Source: Solimonas terrae
GTDB lineage: Bacteria; Pseudomonadota; Gammaproteobacteria; Nevskiales; Nevskiaceae
Direction of reading: 5' to 3'
NCBI RefSeq assembly: GCF_011067135.1
Contig: NZ_JAAMOW010000002.1
Location: 372,001-436,000, forward strand
DNA length: 64,000 nucleotides
Of this stretch, positions 31,255 through 40,795 are shown one piece after another. The position numbers were made by a program, and so were the translations under genes. The notes below the pieces were generated by a model. The model was not told where the DNA came from. It saw nothing but the letters and a program-made list of their open reading frames with translations, and searched no databases. The first letter of the stretch is position 1; the number at the start of each line of letters is the position of its first letter.

Positions 31255-32550
31255 TCAGGCACGGCCGTCGAGCTGCAATGCCGACGGCACTTCGTCGGAT
31301 GGGGCGTGCAGCTCGCGATTCAGGTGCTCGACATCGAGTTCGTGCTCCCAGCGCGAAACGACGATGGTGGCGACGCCGTTGCCGATGATGTTGGTGATTG
31401 CGCGCGCCTCGCTCATGAAGCGGTCGATGCCGAGAATCAGCGCGAGGCCGGCGACCGGCACCGAGGGTACGACGGTCAAGGTCGCGGCCAGCGTGATGAA
31501 GCCGGTACCGGTGACGCCGGACGCGCCCTTCGACGTCAGCATCGCCACCGCCAGCAGCGTGAGTTCCTGGGTCAGCGTCAGATCGACGTTCAGCGCCTGT
31601 GCGACGAAGATCGCCGCCAGCGTCAGGTAGATGTTGGTGCCGTCGAGATTGAACGAGTAGCCACTGGGGATCACCAGGCCGACGATGGCGCGCGGGCAGC
31701 CCAGCCGTTCGAGCTTCTGCATCAGGGGCACCAGTGCCGATTCCGACGACGAAGTGCCCAGCACCAGCAGCAACTCGTCGCGGATGTAGCGCAGGAAGCG
31801 CAGGATCGAAAAGCCGGTGACGCGCGCGATGCCGCCGAGCACCAGCAGCACGAACAGCACGCAGGCCAGATAGAAGCAGCCCATCAGCTTGAGCAGGGGA
31901 CCGAGACTGTCGACGCCGTACTTGCCGATGGTGAACGCCATCGCGCCACCGGCGCCGAGCGGCGCCAGCTTCATCACCATCGCGATCATGCGGAAGAACG
32001 CCTGCGACAGGCTTTCGAGCAGACCGACGACGGGCTTCGCTGCCTCGCCGATCTGCATCAGCGCGAAGCCGAACAGCAGGGCGAGAAGCAGCACCTGCAG
32101 CAGATCGCCATCGCCGGTGAACGCGTCGATGAAGGTCTTGGGAATGATGTGCATCAGGAACTGCACGGTCGACTGCTCGTGCGCCTGCTGCGCGTAATGC
32201 GCGACCGCGCCGGCATCGAGCGTCGCGGGGTCGACGTCGAAGCCGGCGCCGGGTTTCAGCAGATTGACGACCAGCAGGCCGATCAGCAGCGCGAAGCTGG
32301 ACACGACCTCGAAATACAGGATGGCCTTGCCGCCGACGCGGCCGACCTTCTTGACGTCGGCGACGCCGGCGACGCCGAGCACGACCGTCAGGAAGATCAC
32401 CGGCGCGATCAGCATCTTGATCAGGGCGATGAAACCGTCGCCGAGCGGCTTGAGCTGCACGGCGATGCCCGGCGCGAAATGGCCGAGCAGTCCGCCGGCG
32501 ATGATGGCCGACAGCACGACCAGATAGAAACGTGAGGCCTTCGATTTCAT
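31255..32550 (-). CDS. C4-dicarboxylate/cation symporter, DctA type
   Basis: The 431-residue sodium/proton:dicarboxylate symporter has the family-defining serine-rich [11 protein letters not shown] and [14 protein letters not shown] motifs and the helix 8 region [13 protein letters not shown]. Eight membrane helices plus two re-entrant loops are expected. The start [12 protein letters not shown] at 32550 gives a normal N-terminus. It would import succinate, fumarate, malate or aspartate. The divergent neighbour is a histidine kinase with a DctB-like sensor domain, which supports a dicarboxylate substrate and suggests regulation through the motif at 32617. Confidence 0.9.
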   Translation of the reverse strand: MKSKASRFYLVVLSAIIAGGLLGHFAPGIAVQLKPLGDGFIALIKMLIAPVIFLTVVLGVAGVADVKKVGRVGGKAILYFEVVSSFALLIGLLVVNLLKPGAGFDVDPATLDAGAVAHYAQQAHEQSTVQFLMHIIPKTFIDAFTGDGDLLQVLLLALLFGFALMQIGEAAKPVVGLLESLSQAFFRMIAMVMKLAPLGAGGAMAFTIGKYGVDSLGPLLKLMGCFYLACVLFVLLVLGGIARVTGFSILRFLRYIRDELLLVLGTSSSESALVPLMQKLERLGCPRAIVGLVIPSGYSFNLDGTNIYLTLAAIFVAQALNVDLTLTQELTLLAVAMLTSKGASGVTGTGFITLAATLTVVPSVPVAGLALILGIDRFMSEARAITNIIGNGVATIVVSRWEHELDVEHLNRELHAPSDEVPSALQLDGRA

Positions 32551-32616
32551 TTCCGCGCGCGCTCCAACGCAAGCCATCGGAATGAGGCGAGGATGTCAGT
32601 CCCCCGTCGGCATTCC

Positions 32617-32632
32617 AATAACACCTTAGGAC
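32617..32632. promoter_or_regulatory. Putative operator shared with 39926
   Basis: The 11-mer AATAACACCTT (32617-32627) lies between the divergent symporter (start 32550) and kinase (start 32706). The same 11-mer occurs within a palindrome upstream of the hydrolase-porin operon. It is a candidate binding site of the adjacent LuxR/NarL-type regulator. Confidence 0.45.
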
Positions 32633-32705
32633 TACCGCGACGCGGCGCCGATGGGCAGATGACAGAATGCGGCATGGGTCCGAGCATGCCAAGGCGGGAG
32701 CTGCC

Positions 32706-35369
32706 GTGCGCTGGTCGCTGAAGGCGCGGCTGCGTGCGTATCGCCACGCGCTGGCGCTGGCCATGCTGCTGCTCGGCGGCGCGCTGCTGATCGGTCTGCT
32801 GGTGGCGCACTATGCCGGGCGCCGCGCGCTCGAACAGGACGCCGCGCAGGCGCGCGTGCAACTGCAGCTCTACGCCGATGCCTTGCGTCGCTATGTCGAT
32901 CGCTACCGCACCCTGCCGGCGGTACTGGCGCTGGAACCGGAGCTGCGACAGGCACTGAGCGGGCCGCCGGATGCGGCCGCGCGCGCGCGCCTCGATGCGC
33001 GACTCGAAGAGGTCAACGGGGTCACGCGCTCGTCGACCCTGACGCTGATCGATCGTCGCGGTCTGAGCATTGCCGCCAGCAACTGGCGCCTGCCGTCGAG
33101 CAATGTCGGCTACGACTACGCGTTCCGGCCCTATTTCCAGCAAGCGGTCAGCACCGGCCACGGCAGTTTCTATGGCGTCGGTGCGACCACCGGCGTCGCC
33201 GGCTATTTTCTCTCCGAGGCCGTCCACGATGCAGCCGGCGCGGTGCTGGGCGTGGTGGTCATCAAGCTCGATCTGCAGGAGCTGGAGACGCAGTGGGCGA
33301 CCAGCACCGACATCGTCTTCCTGTCCGACGAACACGGGGTGATCTTTCTCGCCAACCGGCCGGCCTGGCGCTACCGCGAACTGCACCCGCTGGCGGCGGA
33401 CGAAGCGGCGCAGATCGGCCGCAGCCGGCAATACGCGGATCTGCCGCTGCGCGCGCTGGACCTGCCGGTGGCGCCGCCGGCGGGTGACCGCCTGCGGCGT
33501 GTGCAGATCAAGGCACCGGACGCACCGCGCGTGCGTCTCGACGTGCTCTGGCAATCGCTGCCGCTGAGTGGCGAGCACTGGACCTTGCATCTGCTGCGCG
33601 ATACCGCAGCGGCGCGTGCCGCCGGACGGATCGCCGGGCTCGCCGCGGCCGGTGCCTGGCTGGCGCTGCTGCTGCTCGCGCTGTTCGTGCAGAGCCGCGC
33701 CCGGCTGGCGAGCCTGCGCAAGCGCAGTCGCGAGGAACTCGAAGAGATGGTCAAGCAGCATGCGGCGGCGCTGCGCACCGCGCGCGACGGCGTCGTCGAA
33801 GCGGCGCGTCGTGCCGCGCTCGGCCAGAGCGCAAGCCTCGATCATCTGCCGCAGGGTGTCAGCGTCGTCGATGCCGAGCTGCGGCTGGTAGCCTGGAACA
33901 AGCGTTATGTCGACATCTTCCGCTACCCGTCGGAGCTGATGCAGATCGGCCGGCCGATCGACGATCTGTTCCGTTTCAACGCGCAGCGCGGCCTGCTCGG
34001 CGACGGCGACTACGACGAGGCGATTCGCCGCCGCCTCGAACACCTGCGCGCCGGCACGCCCTATCTGCACGAGCGCGAACGCCCGGACGGCACGGTGCTG
34101 GAGATTCGCGGCAATCCGCTGCCGGGCGGCGGCTTCGTCACCAGCTACGCCGACATCACCCAGTACAAGAACGCGGCGCGCGATCTGCGTACGCTGGCGG
34201 TCACGCTGGAACGCCGCATCGAGGAACGTACCGAAGATCTGCAGCTGGCCAAGGGCGAGGCAGAGCGCGCCAATCTCTACAAGACGCGCTTCGTCGCGGC
34301 CGCAGTCCACGATCTGCTGCAGCCGCTCAACGCTGCGCGCATGTTCGTTTCGGCCTTGCGCAACCGCGTTGCGGCGGGCGAGGCGCAGACCCTGATCGAC
34401 AACGTCGACGAGGCCCTGTCGGCACAGGACGCGCTGCTCGCCGGACTGCTCGACATTTCGCGTCTGGAATCCGGCACGCTCGATGTGCGTCGGCGCGATC
34501 TGCGGCTGGACGCGCTGCTCGACACGCTGGCGCGCGAGTTCGGTGTGCTCGCAGAGTCGCGCGGCCTGCGCCTCGACTACGTGCCGACGCGCGCGATCGT
34601 GCATACCGACGAAGACCTGCTGCGCCGCATCGTCCAGAACTTCCTGTCGAACGCGATCCGCTATACGCCGCGCGGACGCATCGTGCTCGGCTGCCGGCGC
34701 GCCGGCGAGGCCGTGCGCATCGAGGTCTGGGACACCGGCGTCGGCATTCCCGACGCCCAGCGCGCGGTGATCTTCGAGGAGTTCCGGCGGCTGGATACCG
34801 GCCGCAATGCCCAGGAGCGCGGTGCCGGGCTGGGCCTGGCGATCGTCGAGCGCGTCGCTCGACTGCTCGGTCATCGCGTCGCGCTGCGTTCGTGGCCGGG
34901 CCGCGGCAGTGTGTTCTCGGTCACCGTGCCGCGCGGCGATCCGGCGCGCATTGCGGTGACGACGCCGGCACCGGCGCGCATCGACGATTCACCGCTGCGC
35001 GGCTTGCGGCTCTGGTGTCTGGACGACGACGGGCGCGTGCGCGAAGCGACGCGCGCCCTGCTCGAAACCTGGGGATGCACGGTCGGCCTTTACGCCGATG
35101 CCGAAGCCGCGCTCGCCGCGGCCGATCCGCAGGCGGTGCCCGACCTGATGCTGCTCGACTACCGGCTCGGCAGCGGCGAAGGTCCGGACTGCCTGCCGGC
35201 ACTGAACGCACGCTGGGGCCGCAGCGTGCCGGTGATCGTCATCTCGGCGGAGCGCGACGCGGCACTGCTGGCGCGCGCCCGCGAGGCCGGCTGGGGCTTT
35301 CTCGCCAAGCCGATCCGGCCGGCCGCCTTACGAGCGCTGATCAGCCGGCTCGTCGTCCGCCGCGTCTGA
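32706..35369 (+). CDS. Hybrid histidine kinase with DctB-like sensor, PAS, kinase core and receiver
   Basis: An 887-residue protein. Membrane helices at about 17-40 and 305-325 enclose a periplasmic double-Cache domain with the DctB-type motif SNVGYDYAFRPYFQQA. A PAS_7-type domain (about 370-480) comes next, then a coiled coil and a kinase core with AAVHDLLQPLNAARMFVSAL (His phosphoacceptor) and N, G1 and G2 boxes (ERGAGLGLAIVE). A C-terminal receiver (about 765-885) has DLMLLDYRLG and K in FLAKPIRP. The start is taken as GTG at 32706, preceded by GGGAG. The 3' end overlaps the convergent response regulator by 42 bp. The likely signal is a C4-dicarboxylate. Confidence 0.88.
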   Translation: MRWSLKARLRAYRHALALAMLLLGGALLIGLLVAHYAGRRALEQDAAQARVQLQLYADALRRYVDRYRTLPAVLALEPELRQALSGPPDAAARARLDARLEEVNGVTRSSTLTLIDRRGLSIAASNWRLPSSNVGYDYAFRPYFQQAVSTGHGSFYGVGATTGVAGYFLSEAVHDAAGAVLGVVVIKLDLQELETQWATSTDIVFLSDEHGVIFLANRPAWRYRELHPLAADEAAQIGRSRQYADLPLRALDLPVAPPAGDRLRRVQIKAPDAPRVRLDVLWQSLPLSGEHWTLHLLRDTAAARAAGRIAGLAAAGAWLALLLLALFVQSRARLASLRKRSREELEEMVKQHAAALRTARDGVVEAARRAALGQSASLDHLPQGVSVVDAELRLVAWNKRYVDIFRYPSELMQIGRPIDDLFRFNAQRGLLGDGDYDEAIRRRLEHLRAGTPYLHERERPDGTVLEIRGNPLPGGGFVTSYADITQYKNAARDLRTLAVTLERRIEERTEDLQLAKGEAERANLYKTRFVAAAVHDLLQPLNAARMFVSALRNRVAAGEAQTLIDNVDEALSAQDALLAGLLDISRLESGTLDVRRRDLRLDALLDTLAREFGVLAESRGLRLDYVPTRAIVHTDEDLLRRIVQNFLSNAIRYTPRGRIVLGCRRAGEAVRIEVWDTGVGIPDAQRAVIFEEFRRLDTGRNAQERGAGLGLAIVERVARLLGHRVALRSWPGRGSVFSVTVPRGDPARIAVTTPAPARIDDSPLRGLRLWCLDDDGRVREATRALLETWGCTVGLYADAEAALAAADPQAVPDLMLLDYRLGSGEGPDCLPALNARWGRSVPVIVISAERDAALLARAREAGWGFLAKPIRPAALRALISRLVVRRV

Positions 35370-36062
35370 ATCCCCGTCGCCCGGCGCACGTTCACGCTCG
35401 GGAGGCGGATCGGGTTCCAGCGCCTTGACCAGCAGTGCCGCCTGCATGCGGCTGTGGCACTCGAGCTTGCGCAGGATCGCGGTGACATGAACCTTGACCG
35501 TGTTCTCGGCCAGCCCCAGCTCGTAGGCGATCTGCTTGTTGAGCAGTCCGTCGGCCAGGCACATCAGCACGCGCACCTGTTGCGGCGTGAGCTGCGCGAG
35601 CCTGGCTGCCAGCTGTTCGTCCGCTTCGCTCTTTTCGGCAAGCGGCGGAAACCAGACGCCGCCGTCGAGTACCGTCTGCAGCGCCTCGATCATTCTCGCG
35701 ACCGGCGTCGATTTCGGGATGAACCCGGCGGCGCCGAACTGCTGTGCGCGGCGGATCGTGCGGGGATGGTCGTTCGACGAGATCACGACTACCGGCAGGT
35801 CCGGGCGTTCGCCGCGCAGGAACACCAGCGACGAGAAGCCGCGCGCGCCCGGCATGTGCAGATCGAGCAGCACCAAATCGAGATCGGCGTGCGCGTGCAC
35901 GGCCTCTTCGAGCGTACGCAGGCTCGAGGCTTCGACCGGTGCGCTGCCGGCCAGCATGCCCTGCAGTGCGTGCGAGATCGCGATGCGGAACAGCGGGTGA
36001 TCGTCGGCAATCAGCAGCTTCATCGGCGCAGGGTCATCGGGCGGAACGCCGTCGGCGGGCAT
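35328..36062 (-). CDS. LuxR/NarL-family response regulator
   Basis: A 244-residue regulator. The receiver starts MKLLIADDHPLFR and has the phosphoacceptor Asp in LVLLDLHMPG and Lys in FIPKSTP. The C-terminal LuxR helix-turn-helix is LTPQQVRVLMCLADGLLNKQIAYELGLAENTVKVHVTAILRKL. The start at 36062 has AGGT six bases upstream; 36023 (MKLLIADDHP) is an equally reasonable alternative. It is tail-to-tail with the hybrid kinase, overlapping by 42 bp, and is its probable phosphorelay partner. Its likely targets carry the AATAACACCTT motif. Confidence 0.9.
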   Translation of the reverse strand: MPADGVPPDDPAPMKLLIADDHPLFRIAISHALQGMLAGSAPVEASSLRTLEEAVHAHADLDLVLLDLHMPGARGFSSLVFLRGERPDLPVVVISSNDHPRTIRRAQQFGAAGFIPKSTPVARMIEALQTVLDGGVWFPPLAEKSEADEQLAARLAQLTPQQVRVLMCLADGLLNKQIAYELGLAENTVKVHVTAILRKLECHSRMQAALLVKALEPDPPPERERAPGDGDSDAADDEPADQRS

Positions 36063-36082
36063 GCGCTTACCTTGGGACAGCG

Positions 36083-36110
36083 GAGACGGCCGCGCAAGCG
36101 CGACCGTCTC
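36083..36110. terminator. Hairpin between two minus-strand genes
   Basis: GAGACGG and CCGTCTC arms with inner CGCGC/GCGCG form a strong stem. It follows the stop of the lipoprotein gene on the minus strand. There is no T-run, so termination is uncertain. Confidence 0.45.
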
Positions 36111-36117
36111 GTGGCCG

Positions 36118-37230
36118 TCAGTTCGCGACGCCGACTTCGAACGCCGCACCGTCCGCCGCCGGCACGAAGCCGTAGACGCCGCCGGCATAGATCAGATGGC
36201 CGCTGAGCGCGCCGCTGGCTTCGACCACGCCGGGCACCGGCGTGTCATAGGCCAGCGTCGCGGCACTGCCGGCGCGGGTAAACGCATCACCGGACCAGCT
36301 GGCGTCGGCGTTGCTGCCGGCGCTGTCGACCACCGCGTAGCTGCCGTCGGCAGTGCCGGACGGCAGGGTGTCCTGCAGCGTCAGGATGCGCATGCCGAAA
36401 CTCGTCGCCGAATTGCGCACCAGCTGCAGCGGCACGATCGTGGTTCCCGCTTCGCCGAGGATCACCGAACCGCTGAGCGTGCCGCCGGTGGTGACGGCGC
36501 TGCCCGCCGGATCGGTGGTGTAGAAGTCGAAAGCGTCGTGCGTGGCGTTGTAGCTGATGTAACCCTTGGCGGTGTCCGCGCAGCTCGATGAGTAGACGGT
36601 GAAGCCGCCGGTCGTCGCGTCGGTGCAGAACTGCACGGTGCCGGCGTTGCGCAGGCGGCCGGAACCGGCGTACGAGCTGGTGACGCCGGCTTCGGTCTGC
36701 ACGCCGACGGCGTTGAAGATCAGTGCGACATCGTTGAAGGCGGTCGGTGCATCGGCATTGTTGTAGGTATCGCGGAACGCGAGCAGCGGCGTGAAGCTGT
36801 CGCCGGCCGGCGTCTGCACGCCCCCTTCGACCACGCCGTTGGCGGACAGCGTGAAGACCGCACCGGATTCGCCGCTGGTGTAGGTGCAGCCATCCACCTG
36901 GGCCAGCGTACCGCTGCGCGTGCTGGCGGCAGCGCGCTGGACACTGGCATCGACCGTGATCGTGTAGGCCAGCGTTGCCGGGTCGAGGCTCAGCGTCAGT
37001 TCCTCTCCGAGCGCATCACCGCCCTTGTATTGGGTCAGCGCGGCAGGCAGATTGGCGCAGACACCCGGCGTCGTGCCGCCATCGCCGCCGCCACCGGTAT
37101 CGCCGCTGCCGCTGTCCGGATGATCGCGCTGGATGCAACCTTGCAGCGACAGCGCGAGGCAGGCGCCGGCCATCAGACTCAGGGCGGGCAGGCGGCGCTC
37201 GCGAGCCGCACCGGAATGTTCGATCGTCAT
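36118..37230 (-). CDS. Beta-rich lipoprotein of unknown function
   Basis: A 370-residue exported lipoprotein. After MTIEHSGAARERRLPALSLMAG there is a lipobox LQGC at about 29-32, followed by a Gly/Asp/Ser linker (DSGSGDTGGGGDGGTT). The rest is rich in Thr, Ser, Gly and short beta strands, with four or more Cys. No domain was recognised. It is the last gene of a minus-strand operon behind the porin (25 bp) and hydrolase, so it may be a surface partner of the porin or process a polymer taken up by it. Confidence 0.72.
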   Translation of the reverse strand: MTIEHSGAARERRLPALSLMAGACLALSLQGCIQRDHPDSGSGDTGGGGDGGTTPGVCANLPAALTQYKGGDALGEELTLSLDPATLAYTITVDASVQRAAASTRSGTLAQVDGCTYTSGESGAVFTLSANGVVEGGVQTPAGDSFTPLLAFRDTYNNADAPTAFNDVALIFNAVGVQTEAGVTSSYAGSGRLRNAGTVQFCTDATTGGFTVYSSSCADTAKGYISYNATHDAFDFYTTDPAGSAVTTGGTLSGSVILGEAGTTIVPLQLVRNSATSFGMRILTLQDTLPSGTADGSYAVVDSAGSNADASWSGDAFTRAGSAATLAYDTPVPGVVEASGALSGHLIYAGGVYGFVPAADGAAFEVGVAN

Positions 37231-37255
37231 GTGGAGTCTCCGTCAGTCGCGAGTG

Positions 37256-38722
37256 TTAGAACGAGATCTGCATGCGCAGGCCAACCGAGTCGCCGTCGTC
37301 CGGCCCCTTGTAGCTGCCGACGCGGTTGTTGGTATTCCAGTCGACGTAGTCGAGCATCACGCGCGACCAGTCGTTGAGGTACCAGTTCAGGCCGATGGTG
37401 TTGCTGCTGCCGGTGCCGCCGTTGGGCGCATCGCGGAAGTCGTAGCGGTCGAAGCGCATTGCCAGTTCCCAGGCGCCCCAGCCACCCGAGGTGACCGGGC
37501 TCAGCACCTTGGTCGTGCCCCAGACGCCGGAACGTGACGAGAAGCCCGGCTTCTCGCCGGTGATCAGCCAGCCGGCCGATACTGAACTCGCATGGCGATC
37601 GACGACGTCGACGGACGACGAATCGATGCGCCGGCGTGTCCACTCGCCGAAACCCCAGAAGTTGCGGAACACGCCGCCGAGCTCGTAGCCATAGGCCTCG
37701 TCGCGCGTCGGATCGGCGATCGAACTCGACGAGATGCGCAGATTGTCGTTGAAGTTCTGACCGATGCGCGGCACGTTATTGATCGACGTGATGTCCTTGC
37801 CGAGCTTCTCGTAGTAGTACCAGCTGCCGAGATGGATGAAGCCCTGGCGGCCCTTGATCGGGTTGTAGGTGGCACGGATGGCGTACATCAGCGAATCGCT
37901 GTTGTCGCCCGTGTTGTCGATGTCGTCGCCGGTGATGCTGGCGCCGACATGCCAGTTCGAGCCGTAGGCCTTCACGTAGCCGCCCAGCCCGTAGTAGCCG
38001 TTCACGCCGGCGCCGACGTTGGCAACTGCGTTGCGCTCCATGAACGGCTGCCGCGACATCGTGCCCGAGCCTTCGATGCTGCGATCCTTGAGCTTGTTGC
38101 CGACGTAGTAGGTGATCGGCAGGCCGAACGGCCGCGTGCTGTACGACAGCCAGGCGTCCTTGACCGACGTGAGGTTGTCGGCGAAATCGACATCGATCTT
38201 GTAACCGAGCTTGCCGATGTCGCCGTCGGCACCGAGTCGCAGATTGCGCGCGGCGGTGCCGCTGATGTTGCGCTCGTCATACGACGAGCCGTGCGTGCTG
38301 GAGAAGTCGAGCATGATGCGGCCGCGCGGCTGGAACGTGAAGAAGCCGTCGCTGCTGCGGAACTCCGGACCGCCGTTGCGCCAGCGGATGTTGCCGTTGC
38401 CGCTGCTGCCGCCGGCCAGCTGTGCCAGCTGTGCCTGCATCTGATCGAGCTGGCCTTGCTGCGAATCGGCGACGGCGGCGTCGACTTCCGCTTTCTTCTC
38501 GGCAGCCTGCGCAGCCGCAGCGTCGCCCGCCGCCGCCGTGCCGGCTTCCCTGGCTTCGACGGCGGCGAGACGCTTCTGCAGCAGTTCGATCTGCTCGGAT
38601 TGCTGCTTGATCAGGCGCATCAGCGCCGCGTTGGACGTGTCGTCGGCGAGCGCCGGCAGGGATATCGCCAGCAGCGAGCTGCCGACCACGGTGGCGAGCA
38701 CGGTCTTGCGGAACGGGATCAT
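37256..38722 (-). CDS. Phosphate-selective-type porin (OprP/OprO family)
   Basis: The 488-residue outer membrane protein has a signal peptide ending LPALA. An N-terminal trimerising coiled coil (about 28-60, LMRLIKQQSEQIELLQKRL) and an Ala/Gln-rich linker precede a 16-strand barrel of Porin_O_P type. The barrel contains the typical GRIMLDFS and LGADGDIGKLGYKIDVDFAD strands and ends with the aromatic terminus RMQISF. The substrate could be phosphate or another anion; residue-level specificity cannot be judged. It lies between the hydrolase and the lipoprotein in one operon. Confidence 0.9.
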   Translation of the reverse strand: MIPFRKTVLATVVGSSLLAISLPALADDTSNAALMRLIKQQSEQIELLQKRLAAVEAREAGTAAAGDAAAAQAAEKKAEVDAAVADSQQGQLDQMQAQLAQLAGGSSGNGNIRWRNGGPEFRSSDGFFTFQPRGRIMLDFSSTHGSSYDERNISGTAARNLRLGADGDIGKLGYKIDVDFADNLTSVKDAWLSYSTRPFGLPITYYVGNKLKDRSIEGSGTMSRQPFMERNAVANVGAGVNGYYGLGGYVKAYGSNWHVGASITGDDIDNTGDNSDSLMYAIRATYNPIKGRQGFIHLGSWYYYEKLGKDITSINNVPRIGQNFNDNLRISSSSIADPTRDEAYGYELGGVFRNFWGFGEWTRRRIDSSSVDVVDRHASSVSAGWLITGEKPGFSSRSGVWGTTKVLSPVTSGGWGAWELAMRFDRYDFRDAPNGGTGSSNTIGLNWYLNDWSRVMLDYVDWNTNNRVGSYKGPDDGDSVGLRMQISF

Positions 38723-38766
38723 GGGATCACCCTTGAATGATGGAAGAGGAAAGGACTGCGGCGCGA

Positions 38767-39807
38767 TCAGTCGCGCATGCGGCCGTCGGAATCGTCGGCG
38801 TCGTCGTCACCGGCATCGTCGGCATCGGATGGCGCCGGCTGCTTCGCTGCTGCTGCGGTGCGCGCGCTGTCCATGAAGCCGTGACTGCGGGCCCAGCTCG
38901 CGAACAGGCGCGGCCAGGCCGAGACCAGCGTGCCCGGCGCGCCGAGCCCCCAGCCATGACCACCTTTCTCGAAGACGTGCAGCTCGGCCGGAACCTGCGC
39001 CGCGTGCAGCGCGTTGAACATCACCAGGCTGTGGCCGACGTTGGCGATCGGGTCGTCTGCGGCATGCGCCAGAAAGGTCGGCGGCGTGGCATGCGTGACG
39101 TGCAGCTCGGCGGAGTAGGCGTCGTCGGCGTCACTCTGCGTGTTCAGCTCGCGACGGCTGCGCGTGGTGTTGAGCGCGCCCTTGAGCGAGATCACCGGGA
39201 AGATCAGCGCCGCGAAGTCGGGACGTGCCGACACCTTGTCGCTGGCATCGACCGCGTCGTACAGCGGATCGTCGAAACGGGTTTCGGTGATGCCGGCGAG
39301 ATTGCCGCCGGCCGACATGCCGAGCACACCGATCTTGTGCGGATCGATGCCGTACTCGGTCGCGTGCGCGCGCAGGATGCGCACCGCGCGCTGGCCGTCC
39401 TGGAATGGCGCGACCGCCTTCCAGCCGTCTGCCGGCAGTCGGTAGTAGAGCACCGCGGCCGTGACACCGAGCGCATTCAGCCATTGTGCGACCGGCAGGC
39501 TTTCGTTCGAGATCTGGATGCGGAAATAGCCGCCGCCGCCCATGATCACGACCGTTGTCCCGTTCGGGTGCGCCGGCTGATAGATCGCCATGCGCGCGCG
39601 GCTGATGTTGGAGACCGCCCCAAGACCCTTGCCTTCGGTGCCGCTGCGTTCCGGACCGCGGGTCGGGGCGTGATCGGTAACCGATGCCGGCCACAGATCG
39701 ACAACGGTCGGTGTCGTTGCCGCAGCCTGAGCGCTGCCGACGATCGCCATGCCCGTCAGCAGGCCCACAAATCCAAACGCAATCCGCAGTTTTCGCCGGA
39801 TCGTCAT
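38767..39807 (-). CDS. Secreted alpha/beta hydrolase (esterase)
   Basis: A 346-residue hydrolase with a signal peptide ending AQA. The nucleophile elbow is GMSAGG, with Asp in LAHAADDPI and His in KGGHGWG. An oxyanion strand is present (VVIMGGGGYF). This layout matches the acetyl-xylan/BD-FAE-like esterases that deacylate sugars or small esters. The C-terminal tail is acidic and Ala-rich (DADDAGDDDADDSDG). It is the first gene of the operon with the porin and lipoprotein. The palindrome at 39928 is 121 bp upstream of the start. Confidence 0.85.
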   Translation of the reverse strand: MTIRRKLRIAFGFVGLLTGMAIVGSAQAAATTPTVVDLWPASVTDHAPTRGPERSGTEGKGLGAVSNISRARMAIYQPAHPNGTTVVIMGGGGYFRIQISNESLPVAQWLNALGVTAAVLYYRLPADGWKAVAPFQDGQRAVRILRAHATEYGIDPHKIGVLGMSAGGNLAGITETRFDDPLYDAVDASDKVSARPDFAALIFPVISLKGALNTTRSRRELNTQSDADDAYSAELHVTHATPPTFLAHAADDPIANVGHSLVMFNALHAAQVPAELHVFEKGGHGWGLGAPGTLVSAWPRLFASWARSHGFMDSARTAAAAKQPAPSDADDAGDDDADDSDGRMRD

Positions 39808-39925
39808 TGCCGCTCTCCTCGCTGGTTATGGCGCGTGTCGAAATGCGCTGATGACCGCCGACTCCCGGATCGGGTCGCGACGGACGATGCCTGGAGTCTT
39901 TGTACCGCAGGCCGGCCGGGGCTCA

Positions 39926-39945
39926 AATAACACCTTGGTGTTACG
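39926..39945. promoter_or_regulatory. Palindromic operator upstream of the hydrolase-porin operon
   Basis: TAACACCTTGGTGTTA (39928-39943) is a 7-bp inverted repeat around TT. It includes the 11-mer AATAACACCTT that also occurs between the DctA-type symporter and the hybrid kinase. The form suits a NarL/LuxR-family dimer. Confidence 0.55.
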
Positions 39946-39990
39946 GGGCCGGTGGCAGGCGGCAAGCGCCGCTGCGAAAGCGGGCTGCGC

Positions 39991-40686
39991 TCAGCGGCCG
40001 ATCTTGCGCCGCTGCCTGTGCTTCGCGAGCGTGTGGCCGATGCCGATCACCAGCAGGGCGCCGGCCAGCGGCACGGCATAGTGCGACCACGGTGGCAGCG
40101 CGCCGAGCCTGATAGCGAGCGCGCGATCGTCGAGCACCATCTCGCCGGCGATCCAGCCAAGCAGCGCGGCGCCGAACGTGATGACGATCGGGAAGCGGTC
40201 CATCAGGCGCAGCACGAGCTGGCTGCCCCAGACGATGATCGGCACACTGATCAGGATGCCGGCGGCGACCAGGCCGATGTGGCCGTTGGCGGCGCCGGCG
40301 ATCGCGACCACGTTGTCGAGGCTCATCACGGTGTCCGCGACGATCACCGTGCGGATCGCGCCAAGCAGATGGGTGCTGGCCGGAATCCCGGCGTGGTCGT
40401 CGGCTTCCGGCAGCAACAGCTTGATGCCGATCCACAGCAACAGCACGCTGCCGGCCAGACGCAGGTATGGGAAAGCCAGCAGTTCGAGCGCGAAGAACAC
40501 CAGCACGATGCGCAACACGATGGCGCCGAATGTGCCCCAGAAGATGCCCTTGCCACGCAACTCCGGCGGCAGCTGGCGACAGGCCAGCGCGATGACGACC
40601 GCGTTGTCGCCACCGAGCAGAACGTCGATCGTGATGATCTGCAGGATGGTGACGATCAGGTCGCCGTCAAATACCAGTGCGTGCAT
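39991..40686 (-). CDS. TerC-family integral membrane protein
   Basis: The 231-residue protein has about seven membrane helices. TerC signatures are IDVLLGGDNAVVIALACRQLP and TVIVADTVMSLDNVVAIAGAA, each with the conserved acidic/Asn residues of the metal-binding core. This YjbE-like short form is linked with metal ion export or tellurite resistance and with metallation of exported proteins. The start at 40686 (MHALVFDGD) is chosen over 40707. Confidence 0.88.
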   Translation of the reverse strand: MHALVFDGDLIVTILQIITIDVLLGGDNAVVIALACRQLPPELRGKGIFWGTFGAIVLRIVLVFFALELLAFPYLRLAGSVLLLWIGIKLLLPEADDHAGIPASTHLLGAIRTVIVADTVMSLDNVVAIAGAANGHIGLVAAGILISVPIIVWGSQLVLRLMDRFPIVITFGAALLGWIAGEMVLDDRALAIRLGALPPWSHYAVPLAGALLVIGIGHTLAKHRQRRKIGR

Positions 40687-40784
40687 GCAAGCCCGTCGGT
40701 CCGACACGAAGTGTCCGCCCGATTGTACGCGCGTGTCCGCGAGGTCCCCGGCACCGTTTTTTCAGCGGCGACTGCTGCTGTGCG

Positions 40785-40790
40785 TAAAAT
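40785..40790 (+). promoter_or_regulatory. -10 box placed for a leaderless mRNA
   Basis: TAAAAT lies five bases before the ATG at 40796, so transcription should begin at or next to the start codon. There is no ribosome binding site. The -35 region is poor. Confidence 0.4.
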
Positions 40791-40795
40791 GCGCG

